Notes under the pieces: generated by a model | Seen by the model: the letters and a program-made list of their open reading frames with translations, nothing else | Told to the model about the DNA's origin: nothing | The model's database searches: none | Assembly (NCBI GenBank): GCA_913020765.1 | Contig: CAJWAO010000002.1 | Coordinates: forward strand, 1 to 64,000 | Direction: 5' to 3' | Origin: an uncultured Flavobacteriales bacterium | GTDB lineage: Bacteria > Bacteroidota > Bacteroidia > Flavobacteriales_D > Crocinitomicaceae | Length of the DNA: 64,000 bases | Position numbers and translations under genes: made by a program | Part shown: one piece after another, positions 8,494 through 17,182 of the stretch | Numbering within the stretch: position 1 is the stretch's first letter | Layout of the letters: the number at the start of each line of letters is the position of its first letter

Positions 8494-9879
8494 CTAATTC
8501 TGTTCAATTGCTCCTATATCCGGAGGATTATTTCTGAAGTTCCCTAAAATATCGGTGAAAACAGAGGTGCCAAAACCTGCCCCTTGAAGAACAGATTCAC
8601 CAGAAAAGCCATAATCAAATTCAGTAATATTATTAAAACCAGGAAGTAAACCGTTATCTAATGCAACACGCCAAATACAATTTTCATAAAACGAATCCTG
8701 GTACTGCTCCTCGGCTTGAATAAAACAATGTTGAATGTCAAAATTTAGCTGGCCACTAGGATTTTGAATCGTATCTAAAATAATTTCCGTTTCTAAATTT
8801 CCTGAAACCACACTATTGTACAATACTCCCTCTGTGATATCTGAGACTATTGTTGGGTCATCATAGTAATTTCTGATACCAATTGCAGGAGATTGTGCCG
8901 AGCCGTAGCCCATAATATTGCAATGGTTGAAATTAAATCTTCCGCCTTTTAGAACAAGAAGAGAGTGATATCCATTCTGCGAGACCAATAGGTTTTCTCC
9001 TTTCATGGATGCCCCATCAAAAAGAAAGATACCGTAACTTGAATGATTGAATATTTTGCTGTTTTTGACGGTAACTGCATAATCTCCTGTGGGTTGCTCA
9101 CTATAAACATGTAAACCTGAGGTACCATTTTTTATAATTGCATAATCAATGATTGATGGCTCTGCTTGGTTAAAGTAAATACCGTAGTATTGGCCTGGAA
9201 CATTATCATACAGTGGCTCTAATCGGTCTCCTTGAAAAACAACCTCGTTATCTAGAAAACCATTCACCTGCAATGATCCTTTGTAGATATACAATAACGA
9301 ACCCTTGTGTAGGTGAATCTGAGTCCCTGCTTCGATGACTAGCGTTTGTGCTGAGTCGACCAAACTATAACCGTAAATAACATGTGGTTTGTCGGAGGGC
9401 CAAATGCCTTGTGCTTGGTCCTGATAATGAAAGTATGCATCCTGTCCCCATACTGCCAGATTTACATATTGATCAAGTCCATTTGTCCTGAAACGAATAG
9501 AATCCTCTATTACCATTGGAGTTACTTGATTATTTATATCAAGTGTGACCTCGACAAACATATATAGACTATCATTTCCAACAATACTCACATCTTCATG
9601 TGTGATGCCACTAATTCCATCTAAATTTAAACGAAAGGGAGAGTCCTCACCACCCATGAGCTGAACCTCTTCAATTAAAATATTTTTATTGTTCGTGTTG
9701 TATATTTTGAATTGTTCTGTAGTCGAACCAATTGTAGTAAATACGGTATCAAATACGAGGGTGTCTAGCGAGAATTGGAGATTACCGGTTGTGGTAAAGC
9801 TATCTTTTCTGCAGCCCGTGCTAGTAATGACGAGTAGGACTAGTGAAATGAACGAAACAACAAATGTGAGAAATCGCAT
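8494..9879 (-). CDS. Right-handed beta-helix repeat lipoprotein
   Basis: The ORF track starts at 9978, but the internal Met at 9879 begins a textbook lipoprotein signal (MRFLTFVVSFISLVLLVITSTGC, Cys about 23), so I use it, giving 461 aa. After the lipobox comes a Bacteroidota-typical region (LDTLVFDTVFTTIGSTTEQF) resembling an Ig-like domain. A parallel beta-helix follows (about 170-430), with repeated short turns such as IDYAIIKNGTSGLHV and NSKIFNHSSYGIFLF. The tail NNPPDIGAIEQ is the common ending of such proteins. Members are surface or periplasmic and some bind or cleave polysaccharides; no catalytic residues can be assigned here. Confidence 0.85.
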   Translation of the reverse strand: MRFLTFVVSFISLVLLVITSTGCRKDSFTTTGNLQFSLDTLVFDTVFTTIGSTTEQFKIYNTNNKNILIEEVQLMGGEDSPFRLNLDGISGITHEDVSIVGNDSLYMFVEVTLDINNQVTPMVIEDSIRFRTNGLDQYVNLAVWGQDAYFHYQDQAQGIWPSDKPHVIYGYSLVDSAQTLVIEAGTQIHLHKGSLLYIYKGSLQVNGFLDNEVVFQGDRLEPLYDNVPGQYYGIYFNQAEPSIIDYAIIKNGTSGLHVYSEQPTGDYAVTVKNSKIFNHSSYGIFLFDGASMKGENLLVSQNGYHSLLVLKGGRFNFNHCNIMGYGSAQSPAIGIRNYYDDPTIVSDITEGVLYNSVVSGNLETEIILDTIQNPSGQLNFDIQHCFIQAEEQYQDSFYENCIWRVALDNGLLPGFNNITEFDYGFSGESVLQGAGFGTSVFTDILGNFRNNPPDIGAIEQN

Positions 9880-10009
9880 AGACAAAGAACGATATTTCTG
9901 CTGAAATATTGAGTTTATTCTATAATTTGATATGAAATGAGTGATGATATTTATTAACTCATGAACCTTTTGGTGCAATAGTTGTACCCGAGTACATTAA
10001 TACCTTAAT

Positions 10010-10399
10010 ATGAAGATACTTTTATCTGTAGTTGCCCTAATATTGACAAGCGCTTTTTGGGCACAAACACCTGAAAATATAAATGAGAATAATTCACTTT
10101 TAAATTCTAAAAGTAAATTCAATGAAGTTGAGGTAAACAAAAAGGAAGTTTCTGAAGTTGAGGTTCCGATTGATACTCAGGAAACAGATTTAGTGATTGA
10201 TGTTACAATTTCCGAGGAGACTAGTTTGGTTGGTTCAATCCAAGAGGATTTTCGAGCAATTGAGTTTGACGAATTGAGAACTGATTTTGACAATGGTGCT
10301 GCGAATGCAAGAGATGATATTCACGAAATAGGAAAGTTTCTGATTCCGACAATTCAAGAAAGTCCCGAACTACTCGAAGGTCTTTTCATTACTTTCTAA
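10010..10399 (+). CDS. Small exported acidic protein of unknown function
   Basis: 129 aa. A clear signal peptide (MKILLSVVALILTSAFWAQ, cleavage after about 19) precedes an acidic mature protein rich in Glu, Val and Thr, with KFNEVEVNKKEVSEVEVP forming a short quasi-repeat. No known domain is recognised. It is divergent from the beta-helix lipoprotein gene, and its last 11 nt overlap the convergent methyltransferase gene. Confidence 0.6.
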   Translation: MKILLSVVALILTSAFWAQTPENINENNSLLNSKSKFNEVEVNKKEVSEVEVPIDTQETDLVIDVTISEETSLVGSIQEDFRAIEFDELRTDFDNGAANARDDIHEIGKFLIPTIQESPELLEGLFITF

Positions 10400-11153
10400 A
10401 TTTTAAAATAAAGTTTTCTTTCACCTGTTGGGGTCTTCTAACCAAAACACCCATTTTAAAAAAATCCAAGCTCAGATGGAAGGATTCTGCTGCGCTCAAT
10501 TTATTCCAGCTTTCGAGCATTGAATGACTCCATCGAATATCGTCAAGAACAAAGATGGTATGGTCATGTGTATATTTCGTAAGCGCATCCATATATTCGA
10601 GTAACGCTTCTCCATCGTGGTGTCCATCGATGAAAACGAGGTCAAATTTTTCTTCTGAAAAGCTGTTAATCGTATTTTTAAAGGTATTATTGATTAGCTT
10701 GATAGGATAGTTTTTTAGATTTTCCTTTGCGATTGAGTGGGTTTCAGGACAGCCTTCAATACTTATTAACCTACTTTTTGGATTTCCGAGGTGCATATAT
10801 AATGAGCCCATACCAATAGAGGTGCCAAGCTCTAAAATGTTTTGAGGTTTGAAATGCTTACATATTCTGAACAAAAGGATACCGTTTTTTCCAAATGAAG
10901 AGCTGATTTTAAATATCTGATCGATTGACCGATGTTTGTCCAGTTTCTTTGATTTTGCACCAAAGTCTTTTATTTCGAGCTTTTTACGATTTCTTTTTTG
11001 CTTTAACACGAAATTTTTTATCGCCATTTCATCTTTCGCATTTGGTCTTAACTTAGTGGATTTCTCCATAAAGTCGAAAATAAATGGAGAATGAATTCCA
11101 TGCAGCGTCCTTGCATTCCATCTATATTTAATATATTCGACGAAGATATTCAT
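10389..11153 (-). CDS. Class I SAM-dependent methyltransferase
   Basis: 254 aa. The SAM-binding motif I reads ILELGTSIGMGSLYM (about 111-125), followed by the acidic post-I residue in LISIEGCPE and a VFIDGHHDGEALLEYMD segment, the pattern of O-methyltransferase-like class I enzymes. The N-terminus (YIKYRWNARTLHGIHSPFIF) is characteristic of a Flavobacteriia subfamily, which supports the 11153 start. Substrate unknown. Only 12 nt separate its start codon from that of the divergent DUF4301 gene. Its 3' end overlaps the convergent small exported protein by 11 nt. Confidence 0.88.
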   Translation of the reverse strand: MNIFVEYIKYRWNARTLHGIHSPFIFDFMEKSTKLRPNAKDEMAIKNFVLKQKRNRKKLEIKDFGAKSKKLDKHRSIDQIFKISSSFGKNGILLFRICKHFKPQNILELGTSIGMGSLYMHLGNPKSRLISIEGCPETHSIAKENLKNYPIKLINNTFKNTINSFSEEKFDLVFIDGHHDGEALLEYMDALTKYTHDHTIFVLDDIRWSHSMLESWNKLSAAESFHLSLDFFKMGVLVRRPQQVKENFILKFRK

Positions 11154-11165
11154 AAGTCCAAATTT

Positions 11166-12572
11166 ATGTCATTCAACCATACCAATCATGCCTTAAATGC
11201 GCAGAGGGATAAAGTAAAATATGGAAGTCCAAAATTAAAAATAATAGCACCATGTAAAGTTGACAATGGCATTTTAAAATTAGAACCAGCTGCACAGGAC
11301 TATTATGAGGAGAGATTTCACGAGATTTCAGCTCCGATGTCCTTTTTTATTCCAGCGTCAGGAGCAGGTTCACGAATGTTTGACTTTCTACAGGTAGAGT
11401 TGGCATTAGGAAAACCGGAATTAGCTGAAAATACAAAAACCTTTATTGCCCAATTAGAGGAATTCGCCTTCTACAAAGTTTTAAGTTCATCTCAAAAAGA
11501 AAAAATCGCCTCTTTCACTTCCCAAAAGGAGCTTATTGATTTTATTTTGAAAGATGATAACAATGGAATAGGCCTGGGAAATTTTCCAAAAGGCTTGGTT
11601 CCCTTTCATTCATATGCGGAAGGACAGAATTCTGCTTTTTACGAGCACCTGCGACAAGGGATAGCCTTGTCAGAAAAGCAGATTAATTTTCATTTTACAA
11701 TTCAGAAAATCCACAAGGAGGCTTTCGAAGAGGCACTTTTAAATTTCAAATCAAAACATGATGAGGCCTTTACCGTAAGTTTTTCGTTTCAAGACTCAGC
11801 AACAGATGCTTTTGTTTTTGATGCGAACCATGAACCAATTTTAGCTCATGACAATACCTATTTAAGAAGGCCTTCAGGTCATGGAGCTTTGTTGTCAAAT
11901 TTAAATGCACTCACTGAGCAATATATTCTGATTAAGAACATAGATAACGTGCAGCACGAAAGTGTTGCAGGGTCCGGGATAAGGGTTTGGCGTATGTTGT
12001 GTGGAATACTTTATTCAGTTAAAAATGAGCTTAGAGAAATTTATGAAAACCCTGATCATAAGCGGTTAAAATCAGTTTGTGAAGAATTTAAATTGTTTTC
12101 TGATGAGGAGATTGAGGCGGCTCGAGACGAAACTTACTTGAAGCAGTTGGTTAATAAACCTATTCGAATCTGTGGTATGGTATTAAATGAGGGGAAGTCC
12201 GGTGGTGGGCCTTTTCATGTTGACCTTAAGGGAGAAAAAAGTAAGCAAATTGTTGAAGGAGTGCAGGTTACTGGTAAGGAACAGCAAGATATTTTCAATT
12301 CAAGTACGCATTTTAATCCTGTGATGATGGCCTTGGATACCTTTGATATAAATGGGCAAAAGATTGATTTAACAGGGTTTTCAAATGAAGATCAATACTT
12401 TGTTGTGCGAAAAAATTACGAAGGTAAGGAGGTTACCTTCATTGAAAGACCAGGATTATGGAATGGTTCTATGTGCTATTGGAATACTATTTTTATCGAA
12501 ATTCCTTCTGAAACATTTACCCCAGTAAAGACTGTTTTAGACCTTTTGAAGCCAGCGCACCAGCCATATTGA
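11166..12572 (+). CDS. DUF4301 family protein, possibly nucleotidyltransferase-like
   Basis: The ORF track starts at 11091, but the first 25 codons lie antisense to the methyltransferase start. The Met at 11166 (MSFNHTNHALNAQ) is a more natural start and gives 468 aa. Near residue 60 the segment FFIPASGAGSRMFDFL resembles the glycine-rich SGxGxR loop of nucleotidyltransferases. Other marked stretches are the HDNTYLRRPSGHGALL region, the RICGMVLNEGKSGGGPFHVD region and the C-terminal ERPGLWNGSMCYWNT region. I recognise the family as DUF4301, found mainly in Bacteroidota and without known function. The nucleotidyltransferase idea rests only on the loop. Confidence 0.8.
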   Translation: MSFNHTNHALNAQRDKVKYGSPKLKIIAPCKVDNGILKLEPAAQDYYEERFHEISAPMSFFIPASGAGSRMFDFLQVELALGKPELAENTKTFIAQLEEFAFYKVLSSSQKEKIASFTSQKELIDFILKDDNNGIGLGNFPKGLVPFHSYAEGQNSAFYEHLRQGIALSEKQINFHFTIQKIHKEAFEEALLNFKSKHDEAFTVSFSFQDSATDAFVFDANHEPILAHDNTYLRRPSGHGALLSNLNALTEQYILIKNIDNVQHESVAGSGIRVWRMLCGILYSVKNELREIYENPDHKRLKSVCEEFKLFSDEEIEAARDETYLKQLVNKPIRICGMVLNEGKSGGGPFHVDLKGEKSKQIVEGVQVTGKEQQDIFNSSTHFNPVMMALDTFDINGQKIDLTGFSNEDQYFVVRKNYEGKEVTFIERPGLWNGSMCYWNTIFIEIPSETFTPVKTVLDLLKPAHQPY

Positions 12573-12583
12573 TTTGTTTAATT

Positions 12584-12616
12584 TTTGATTTATTTAATCT
12601 GTTGTGCTTACCTTTG
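12584..12616 (+). promoter_or_regulatory. Promoter of the Nfu gene (-33 TTTG, -7 TACCTTTG)
   Basis: TTTG at 12584-12587, a 21-nt spacer, and TACCTTTG at 12609-12616 match the Bacteroidota housekeeping promoter layout. The ATG follows 17 nt later. Confidence 0.7.
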
Positions 12617-12633
12617 AGTAAAATACATGCTCA

Positions 12634-13236
12634 ATGAGAATTCCTGTTACCGTATATTCTGAAATTACTCCAAACCCCTCAACCATGAAGTTTGTTGCCA
12701 ACAAATATATTTTGCCCTCAGGTGAGTCTGCCAATTTCACCAGCCAATCGCAAACGATAGGTTATTCTCCTTTAGCCGAGGAGCTCTTTAAATTTCCATT
12801 TGTAGACGGTGTGTTTTTGGCGGCCAATTTTGTGACCGTTACCAAAACAGATAATGTTTCATGGGATTTTATTACAATGGAGCTTCGCGATTTTGTTAGG
12901 GAGTGGATCGCCGAGTGCAAGGAAATTTTGCTAAAAAGCCAAGACCCCGTCATGGAAGAAGAAGAACCTTCTGTGGAAGTACCCAAGATTGAGGAGAGCG
13001 AATACGATGAGAAAATCATTGCACTGCTCGACCAATATGTAAGGCCTGCAGTGGAGAACGATGGTGGAGCTATTGACTACGTTGGTTATTCTGAGGGTAA
13101 GGTTATTGTAAAAATGAAAGGCTCATGTGCAGGCTGTCCATCCTCAACTGCAACGCTTAAAGGTGGCATTGAGACTCTACTTAGGCAACATTTACCGAAT
13201 GTTCAAGAGGTGGTAGCTTTGAATCAAGCAATGTAG
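12634..13236 (+). CDS. Nfu/NifU-type iron-sulfur cluster carrier protein
   Basis: 200 aa. The N-terminal Nfu domain (about 8-90) starts with ITPNPSTMKFV, the family hallmark. An acidic linker rich in Glu follows (about 105-128). The C-terminal NifU domain contains CAGCPSSTATLKGGIE with the paired CxxC cysteines that bind the transferable 4Fe-4S cluster. Such proteins accept clusters from the SUF or ISC scaffold and deliver them to apoproteins. It has its own promoter and stands alone between the DUF4301 gene and recQ. Confidence 0.95.
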   Translation: MRIPVTVYSEITPNPSTMKFVANKYILPSGESANFTSQSQTIGYSPLAEELFKFPFVDGVFLAANFVTVTKTDNVSWDFITMELRDFVREWIAECKEILLKSQDPVMEEEEPSVEVPKIEESEYDEKIIALLDQYVRPAVENDGGAIDYVGYSEGKVIVKMKGSCAGCPSSTATLKGGIETLLRQHLPNVQEVVALNQAM

Positions 13237-13275
13237 AATCTGTTTTCCAATCAAACTCTTTAAGTAAGAAAATTT

Positions 13276-13317
13276 CGTATATTTAATATACGTACAGGTG
13301 GAACATGTGCCTGTTTT
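13276..13317 (+). repeat. Two adjacent inverted repeats between nfu and recQ
   Basis: CGTATAT-TTA-ATATACG (13276-13292) is a perfect 7-bp inverted repeat. A second, weaker one follows, ACAGG-11 nt-CCTGT, ending in TTTT (13294-13317). The second could be a weak terminator for the Nfu gene. The first could be an operator or a structure in the recQ leader. Confidence 0.45.
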
Positions 13318-13335
13318 CAAAATGAAGAGAAAACA

Positions 13336-15519
13336 ATGAGCAATTATAACTTAAAGGAATCCCTAAGGAGTTATTTTGGTTTCGATAAATTTAAAGGAAG
13401 TCAAGAAGAAGTCATCGAGAACCTTCTTGAAAAGAGGAACACCTTTGTCATTATGCCGACTGGCGGGGGTAAGTCATTGTGCTATCAGCTGCCTTCTTTT
13501 TTGCTTCCAGGAACGGCCGTTATAGTGTCCCCTTTAATTGCCTTGATGAAAAATCAGGTAGATGCCATCCGAAATTTAACGAATAACGAGCATATTGCTC
13601 ATTTCTTGAATTCCTCATTAGGTAAAACTGAAATTCAGAAAGTTAAAACCGACATTAGAGAGGGTAAAACCAAAATGTTATATGTAGCTCCTGAGTCTCT
13701 CACCAAAAAGGATAATATAGAATTTTTAACATCCGTAAACATTTCCTTTTTTGCCATTGATGAGGCCCATTGTATTTCTGAATGGGGACATGATTTTCGT
13801 CCTGAGTATAGAAGGTTAAGAGAAATTTTCGAGAGGATATCAAAGGTTCCGATTATCGCATTGACTGCAACGGCCACGCCTAAAGTTCAGCACGATATTC
13901 AGAAAAATTTAAATATGCTGGATGCAGTCGTATATAAATCTTCTTTTAATCGAGATAATTTATACTACGAGATTCGCCCGAAACGAGATGTGGAGAAACA
14001 GATTATTCGTTATATCAAAAGTCGTGAGGGTCAAAGTGGTATTGTCTATTGCTTGAGTCGTAAAAAAGTTGAGCAGATTGCCGAACTGCTTCAGATTAAT
14101 GGCATTAATGCTTTACCCTATCATGCCGGTTTGGAGGGAAATGTTAGAGCTAAACATCAGGACATGTTCTTGATGGAAGAGGCAGATGTTATTGTAGCTA
14201 CAATTGCTTTTGGTATGGGTATTGATAAACCTGACGTACGTTTTGTCATTCATCATGACATTTCGAAGTCCTTGGAAAGCTACTACCAAGAGACAGGTCG
14301 AGCAGGAAGAGATGGAGGTGTTGGCGAGTGCTTGGCTTTTTATAGTTATAAGGACATTGAGAAACTAGAGAAATTTTTACAGGGAAAGCCGGTGACGGAA
14401 CAAGAAATAGGTAGGCAATTACTCAACGAAATCGTTTCCTACTCCGAGACATCTGTTTGTCGAAGAAAATTCATTTTACATTATTTTGGAGAGTCTTTCG
14501 ATGAAAAAGGATGTGATGAAAAGTGTGACAACTGTAAAAACCCACGTGATCGCATGGAGGGTAAAGGATACATGGAGCTTTTACTAAGGTCTATTTTAAC
14601 TCTTGATGAAACCCAAAAATCCAAACATATTTGTGCATTCTTGTCCGGCTCCATAACACCTGATATCAAAGCTTACAAGCATGATCAACTCGAAGGTTTT
14701 GGTCTAGGTAAGGACCGTGATGAGCATTTTTGGAATGCAGTTTTACGGCAGGCAACGGTAGCAGGGCTATTGACAAAAGATATTGAAACCTTCGGAGTAC
14801 TTCGATTGACTGAGAAGGGGCACGCTTTTATTGAGAAACCAACCTCATTTATTTTACTGAAAGAACATGATTTTTCAAATACGGATGATACTGATTCTAT
14901 AGTTTCGGGCAGTACAAAAGGGGCTGCCTTTGACGAAACATTGTATCAGCTTCTCTTAGACTTAAGAAAATCAATTTCGAAAGAGAGAAGCATTCCTCCT
15001 TTTGTCATCTTTCAGGAGCCCTCTCTCAAGGATATGTGCTTTCAATACCCAGTGACTATGGAAGAACTTACCAATATTCAAGGTGTTGGAAATGGCAAGG
15101 CGCAAAGATATGGAGCACCCTTCGTGGCGTACATCGCCGAATATGTAGAAAAAAATGATATTGAAAGACCTCAAGATATCACGGTGAAAACACTTGTCAA
15201 TAAGTCTCAGCTTAAGGTTCAGCTGATTCAAAATATTGATAGAAAGCTTCCTTTGGATGACATTGCTCAATCTCAAGGGAAGTCGTTTGATGATTTGTTG
15301 TTAGAGATAGAAACAGTGGTGTCCTCGGGGACTCGTGTAAACATCAATTATTATCTTAATGATGTATTAGATGAAGACAGTCAAGAGGAGGTCTTTGATT
15401 ATTTCAATGAGGCTGAAAGCGATGATATAATTGATGCATACAAGGAATTTGATGGGCTGTATACAGAGGAAGAGCTCAGGCTGATGCGAATAAGATTTAT
15501 GAGTGAGGTGGCCAACTAG
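13336..15519 (+). CDS. recQ: ATP-dependent DNA helicase RecQ
   Basis: 727 aa. The helicase core has Walker A MPTGGGKSLCYQLP (about 40-53), the DEAH box IDEAHCISEWGHDFRPEY (about 141-158), motif III-type ALTATATP and motif VI ETGRAGRDG (about 320-328). The zinc-binding region has the cysteines of CRRKFILHYFG and CDEKCDNCKN (about 375-400). A winged-helix RQC domain follows, then an HRDC domain (about 535-610) and a further C-terminal helical region ending acidic. This matches the longer RecQ form seen in Bacteroidota. It unwinds DNA 3' to 5' in recombination and fork repair. Confidence 0.97.
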   Translation: MSNYNLKESLRSYFGFDKFKGSQEEVIENLLEKRNTFVIMPTGGGKSLCYQLPSFLLPGTAVIVSPLIALMKNQVDAIRNLTNNEHIAHFLNSSLGKTEIQKVKTDIREGKTKMLYVAPESLTKKDNIEFLTSVNISFFAIDEAHCISEWGHDFRPEYRRLREIFERISKVPIIALTATATPKVQHDIQKNLNMLDAVVYKSSFNRDNLYYEIRPKRDVEKQIIRYIKSREGQSGIVYCLSRKKVEQIAELLQINGINALPYHAGLEGNVRAKHQDMFLMEEADVIVATIAFGMGIDKPDVRFVIHHDISKSLESYYQETGRAGRDGGVGECLAFYSYKDIEKLEKFLQGKPVTEQEIGRQLLNEIVSYSETSVCRRKFILHYFGESFDEKGCDEKCDNCKNPRDRMEGKGYMELLLRSILTLDETQKSKHICAFLSGSITPDIKAYKHDQLEGFGLGKDRDEHFWNAVLRQATVAGLLTKDIETFGVLRLTEKGHAFIEKPTSFILLKEHDFSNTDDTDSIVSGSTKGAAFDETLYQLLLDLRKSISKERSIPPFVIFQEPSLKDMCFQYPVTMEELTNIQGVGNGKAQRYGAPFVAYIAEYVEKNDIERPQDITVKTLVNKSQLKVQLIQNIDRKLPLDDIAQSQGKSFDDLLLEIETVVSSGTRVNINYYLNDVLDEDSQEEVFDYFNEAESDDIIDAYKEFDGLYTEEELRLMRIRFMSEVAN

Positions 15520-15578
15520 TCCTTTTTTCAATCCAAGATTTCGTTTCTTGAGTCGTTTTGTTCCTTTTTGGGCTATGA

Positions 15579-17180
15579 TTATTTAATTTTGAGTATTCCG
15601 AATCGTTCTTTCCCGCCAATAAGTGCATAGAGCAGCATTCTATTTTGTGAGGTGTCGAGCTTGAACATTTTGGGTACAACAATAGATTTTAGTTCCTTTC
15701 GCGAGAACAGCATGTTCCTGACTTCGTTACCTGATGCGATATCTACAGTCGAAATTGCAGCAACATTTTTTCTTCTAGACAAATTAAAAGGGTAGCATTG
15801 CTCATTCGTCCGAATGAACTTGCCATCCTCGTTATAGTTTTTTAAGTTGTCATTGAATATGAAATAAAGCTTGAATCCATCTGTGAACGAGCTGTAGGAG
15901 GAGAAGGGACCTCCATCATTGGTAGAAATCTGTGATTTATTTATTTTTTTCTGCCAGTCAAATGTTTTGTTGTTCCCAATTTTAAAAGCAATAATGTCAT
16001 CATAATAATAGTAGTAAATGGTGGAGGTAAGTCCTGTTCTGCTGTCATAGCTGCTTCTCTCAAAGATATAATATTGCTCTATTGAGCCTAAAAGTGAACC
16101 ATCGTTGAGGGTAAATATGTCTCTTATTTTATAGTTATAGAGTTCTTGCCCTCGGTTTCGCTTTCTTCTAGAACGTAGAGTACTTTTTTCATTAAAGTCC
16201 ATATTTATGAATTCTTTTCTGAAAGGAATAAACCCCTTAAAAATCATTGAGTCTAACTCCGTATCAATACGAATTACAAAGATCCCTTCAACCAAGTGCT
16301 TTCTGCGATTTTGTTTTATTTCTGAACTACCATATATACCTGATAATGAAAATATACCTTCGTCATTGGAGGACATTTTTATATCATCAATGCGCTTGTC
16401 TTCAATATTAAGTGAGAACTCAGTGAGGGCATCGTTCTTTATTTTGTATACATGGAGCGCCTTGAAATTATCGTAATCTCTACTGAAAATCCTGTCGTTG
16501 GGCCTCTTGTGTTCTGTTAAACTCAAAAAGTAATCACCCGTATTCGAGATATGATGTTCATTGATAGTGGTCAGATTCCCATTAAGCGGAATGTTATATG
16601 CACCCTGTTGAAGTGGATTTAAATATTGATCGAGAATCACATAACCATAGGCATCACTGATGGTCTTTCTTCCTGGGATCTCCCAAACGACACCGATGTA
16701 TTCTTTATTTTTTGAAGAAATTACACCGAAATTTGGTTTGGCATTTATCTTGTCATTATTATATTTCGCTATAACAATAGACGAACCATCTGGTATCAAT
16801 TCTTTTGAGTAAGGCTGCACATATAAGACTAACTCACCGTTAACCTTATCAGATAAGAATACATATATCCTGTCTCCAATGTAATATGCGGTTTCGAAAT
16901 TTGCAATACCTGACTGGGCAACTTGTTTTATTCTTCCTTGGTTTGCCTGTTGAAGGTTTTGATGGTCTACGATTCTATATGTTCCAAATGCACGTCCACC
17001 GGACCAACGTAGAGAGTAAAAATCATTATTATTTTGTGGTAATATTTCGAGAAGTGATCCCGGAGATCTTTCTAGTGTGCCCCATTCTAAATTAAAGTTA
17101 TTACTGTATTCTTCTTGAGATAATATACTGAATGACAGTATATTATAAATTATAAATGAAATAATAACTTTATGACACAT
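15579..17180 (-). CDS. Exported protein of unknown function, downstream of purB
   Basis: 533 aa. A signal peptide (about residues 1-21, hydrophobic VIISFIIYNILSFSILS) precedes a beta-rich mature protein. It is full of short hydrophobic/aromatic strands and DxG-type turns, suggestive of a propeller or similar repeat fold but without a family signature I recognise. A run of five Tyr residues (TIYYYYYDD, about 385) and a basic stretch RSRRKRNRGQE (about 335) stand out. There is no T9SS tail. The start lies 2 nt after the purB stop, so it is probably co-transcribed with purB, although a functional link is not evident. Confidence 0.7.
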   Translation of the reverse strand: MCHKVIISFIIYNILSFSILSQEEYSNNFNLEWGTLERSPGSLLEILPQNNNDFYSLRWSGGRAFGTYRIVDHQNLQQANQGRIKQVAQSGIANFETAYYIGDRIYVFLSDKVNGELVLYVQPYSKELIPDGSSIVIAKYNNDKINAKPNFGVISSKNKEYIGVVWEIPGRKTISDAYGYVILDQYLNPLQQGAYNIPLNGNLTTINEHHISNTGDYFLSLTEHKRPNDRIFSRDYDNFKALHVYKIKNDALTEFSLNIEDKRIDDIKMSSNDEGIFSLSGIYGSSEIKQNRRKHLVEGIFVIRIDTELDSMIFKGFIPFRKEFINMDFNEKSTLRSRRKRNRGQELYNYKIRDIFTLNDGSLLGSIEQYYIFERSSYDSRTGLTSTIYYYYYDDIIAFKIGNNKTFDWQKKINKSQISTNDGGPFSSYSSFTDGFKLYFIFNDNLKNYNEDGKFIRTNEQCYPFNLSRRKNVAAISTVDIASGNEVRNMLFSRKELKSIVVPKMFKLDTSQNRMLLYALIGGKERFGILKIK

Positions 17181-17182
17181 AT

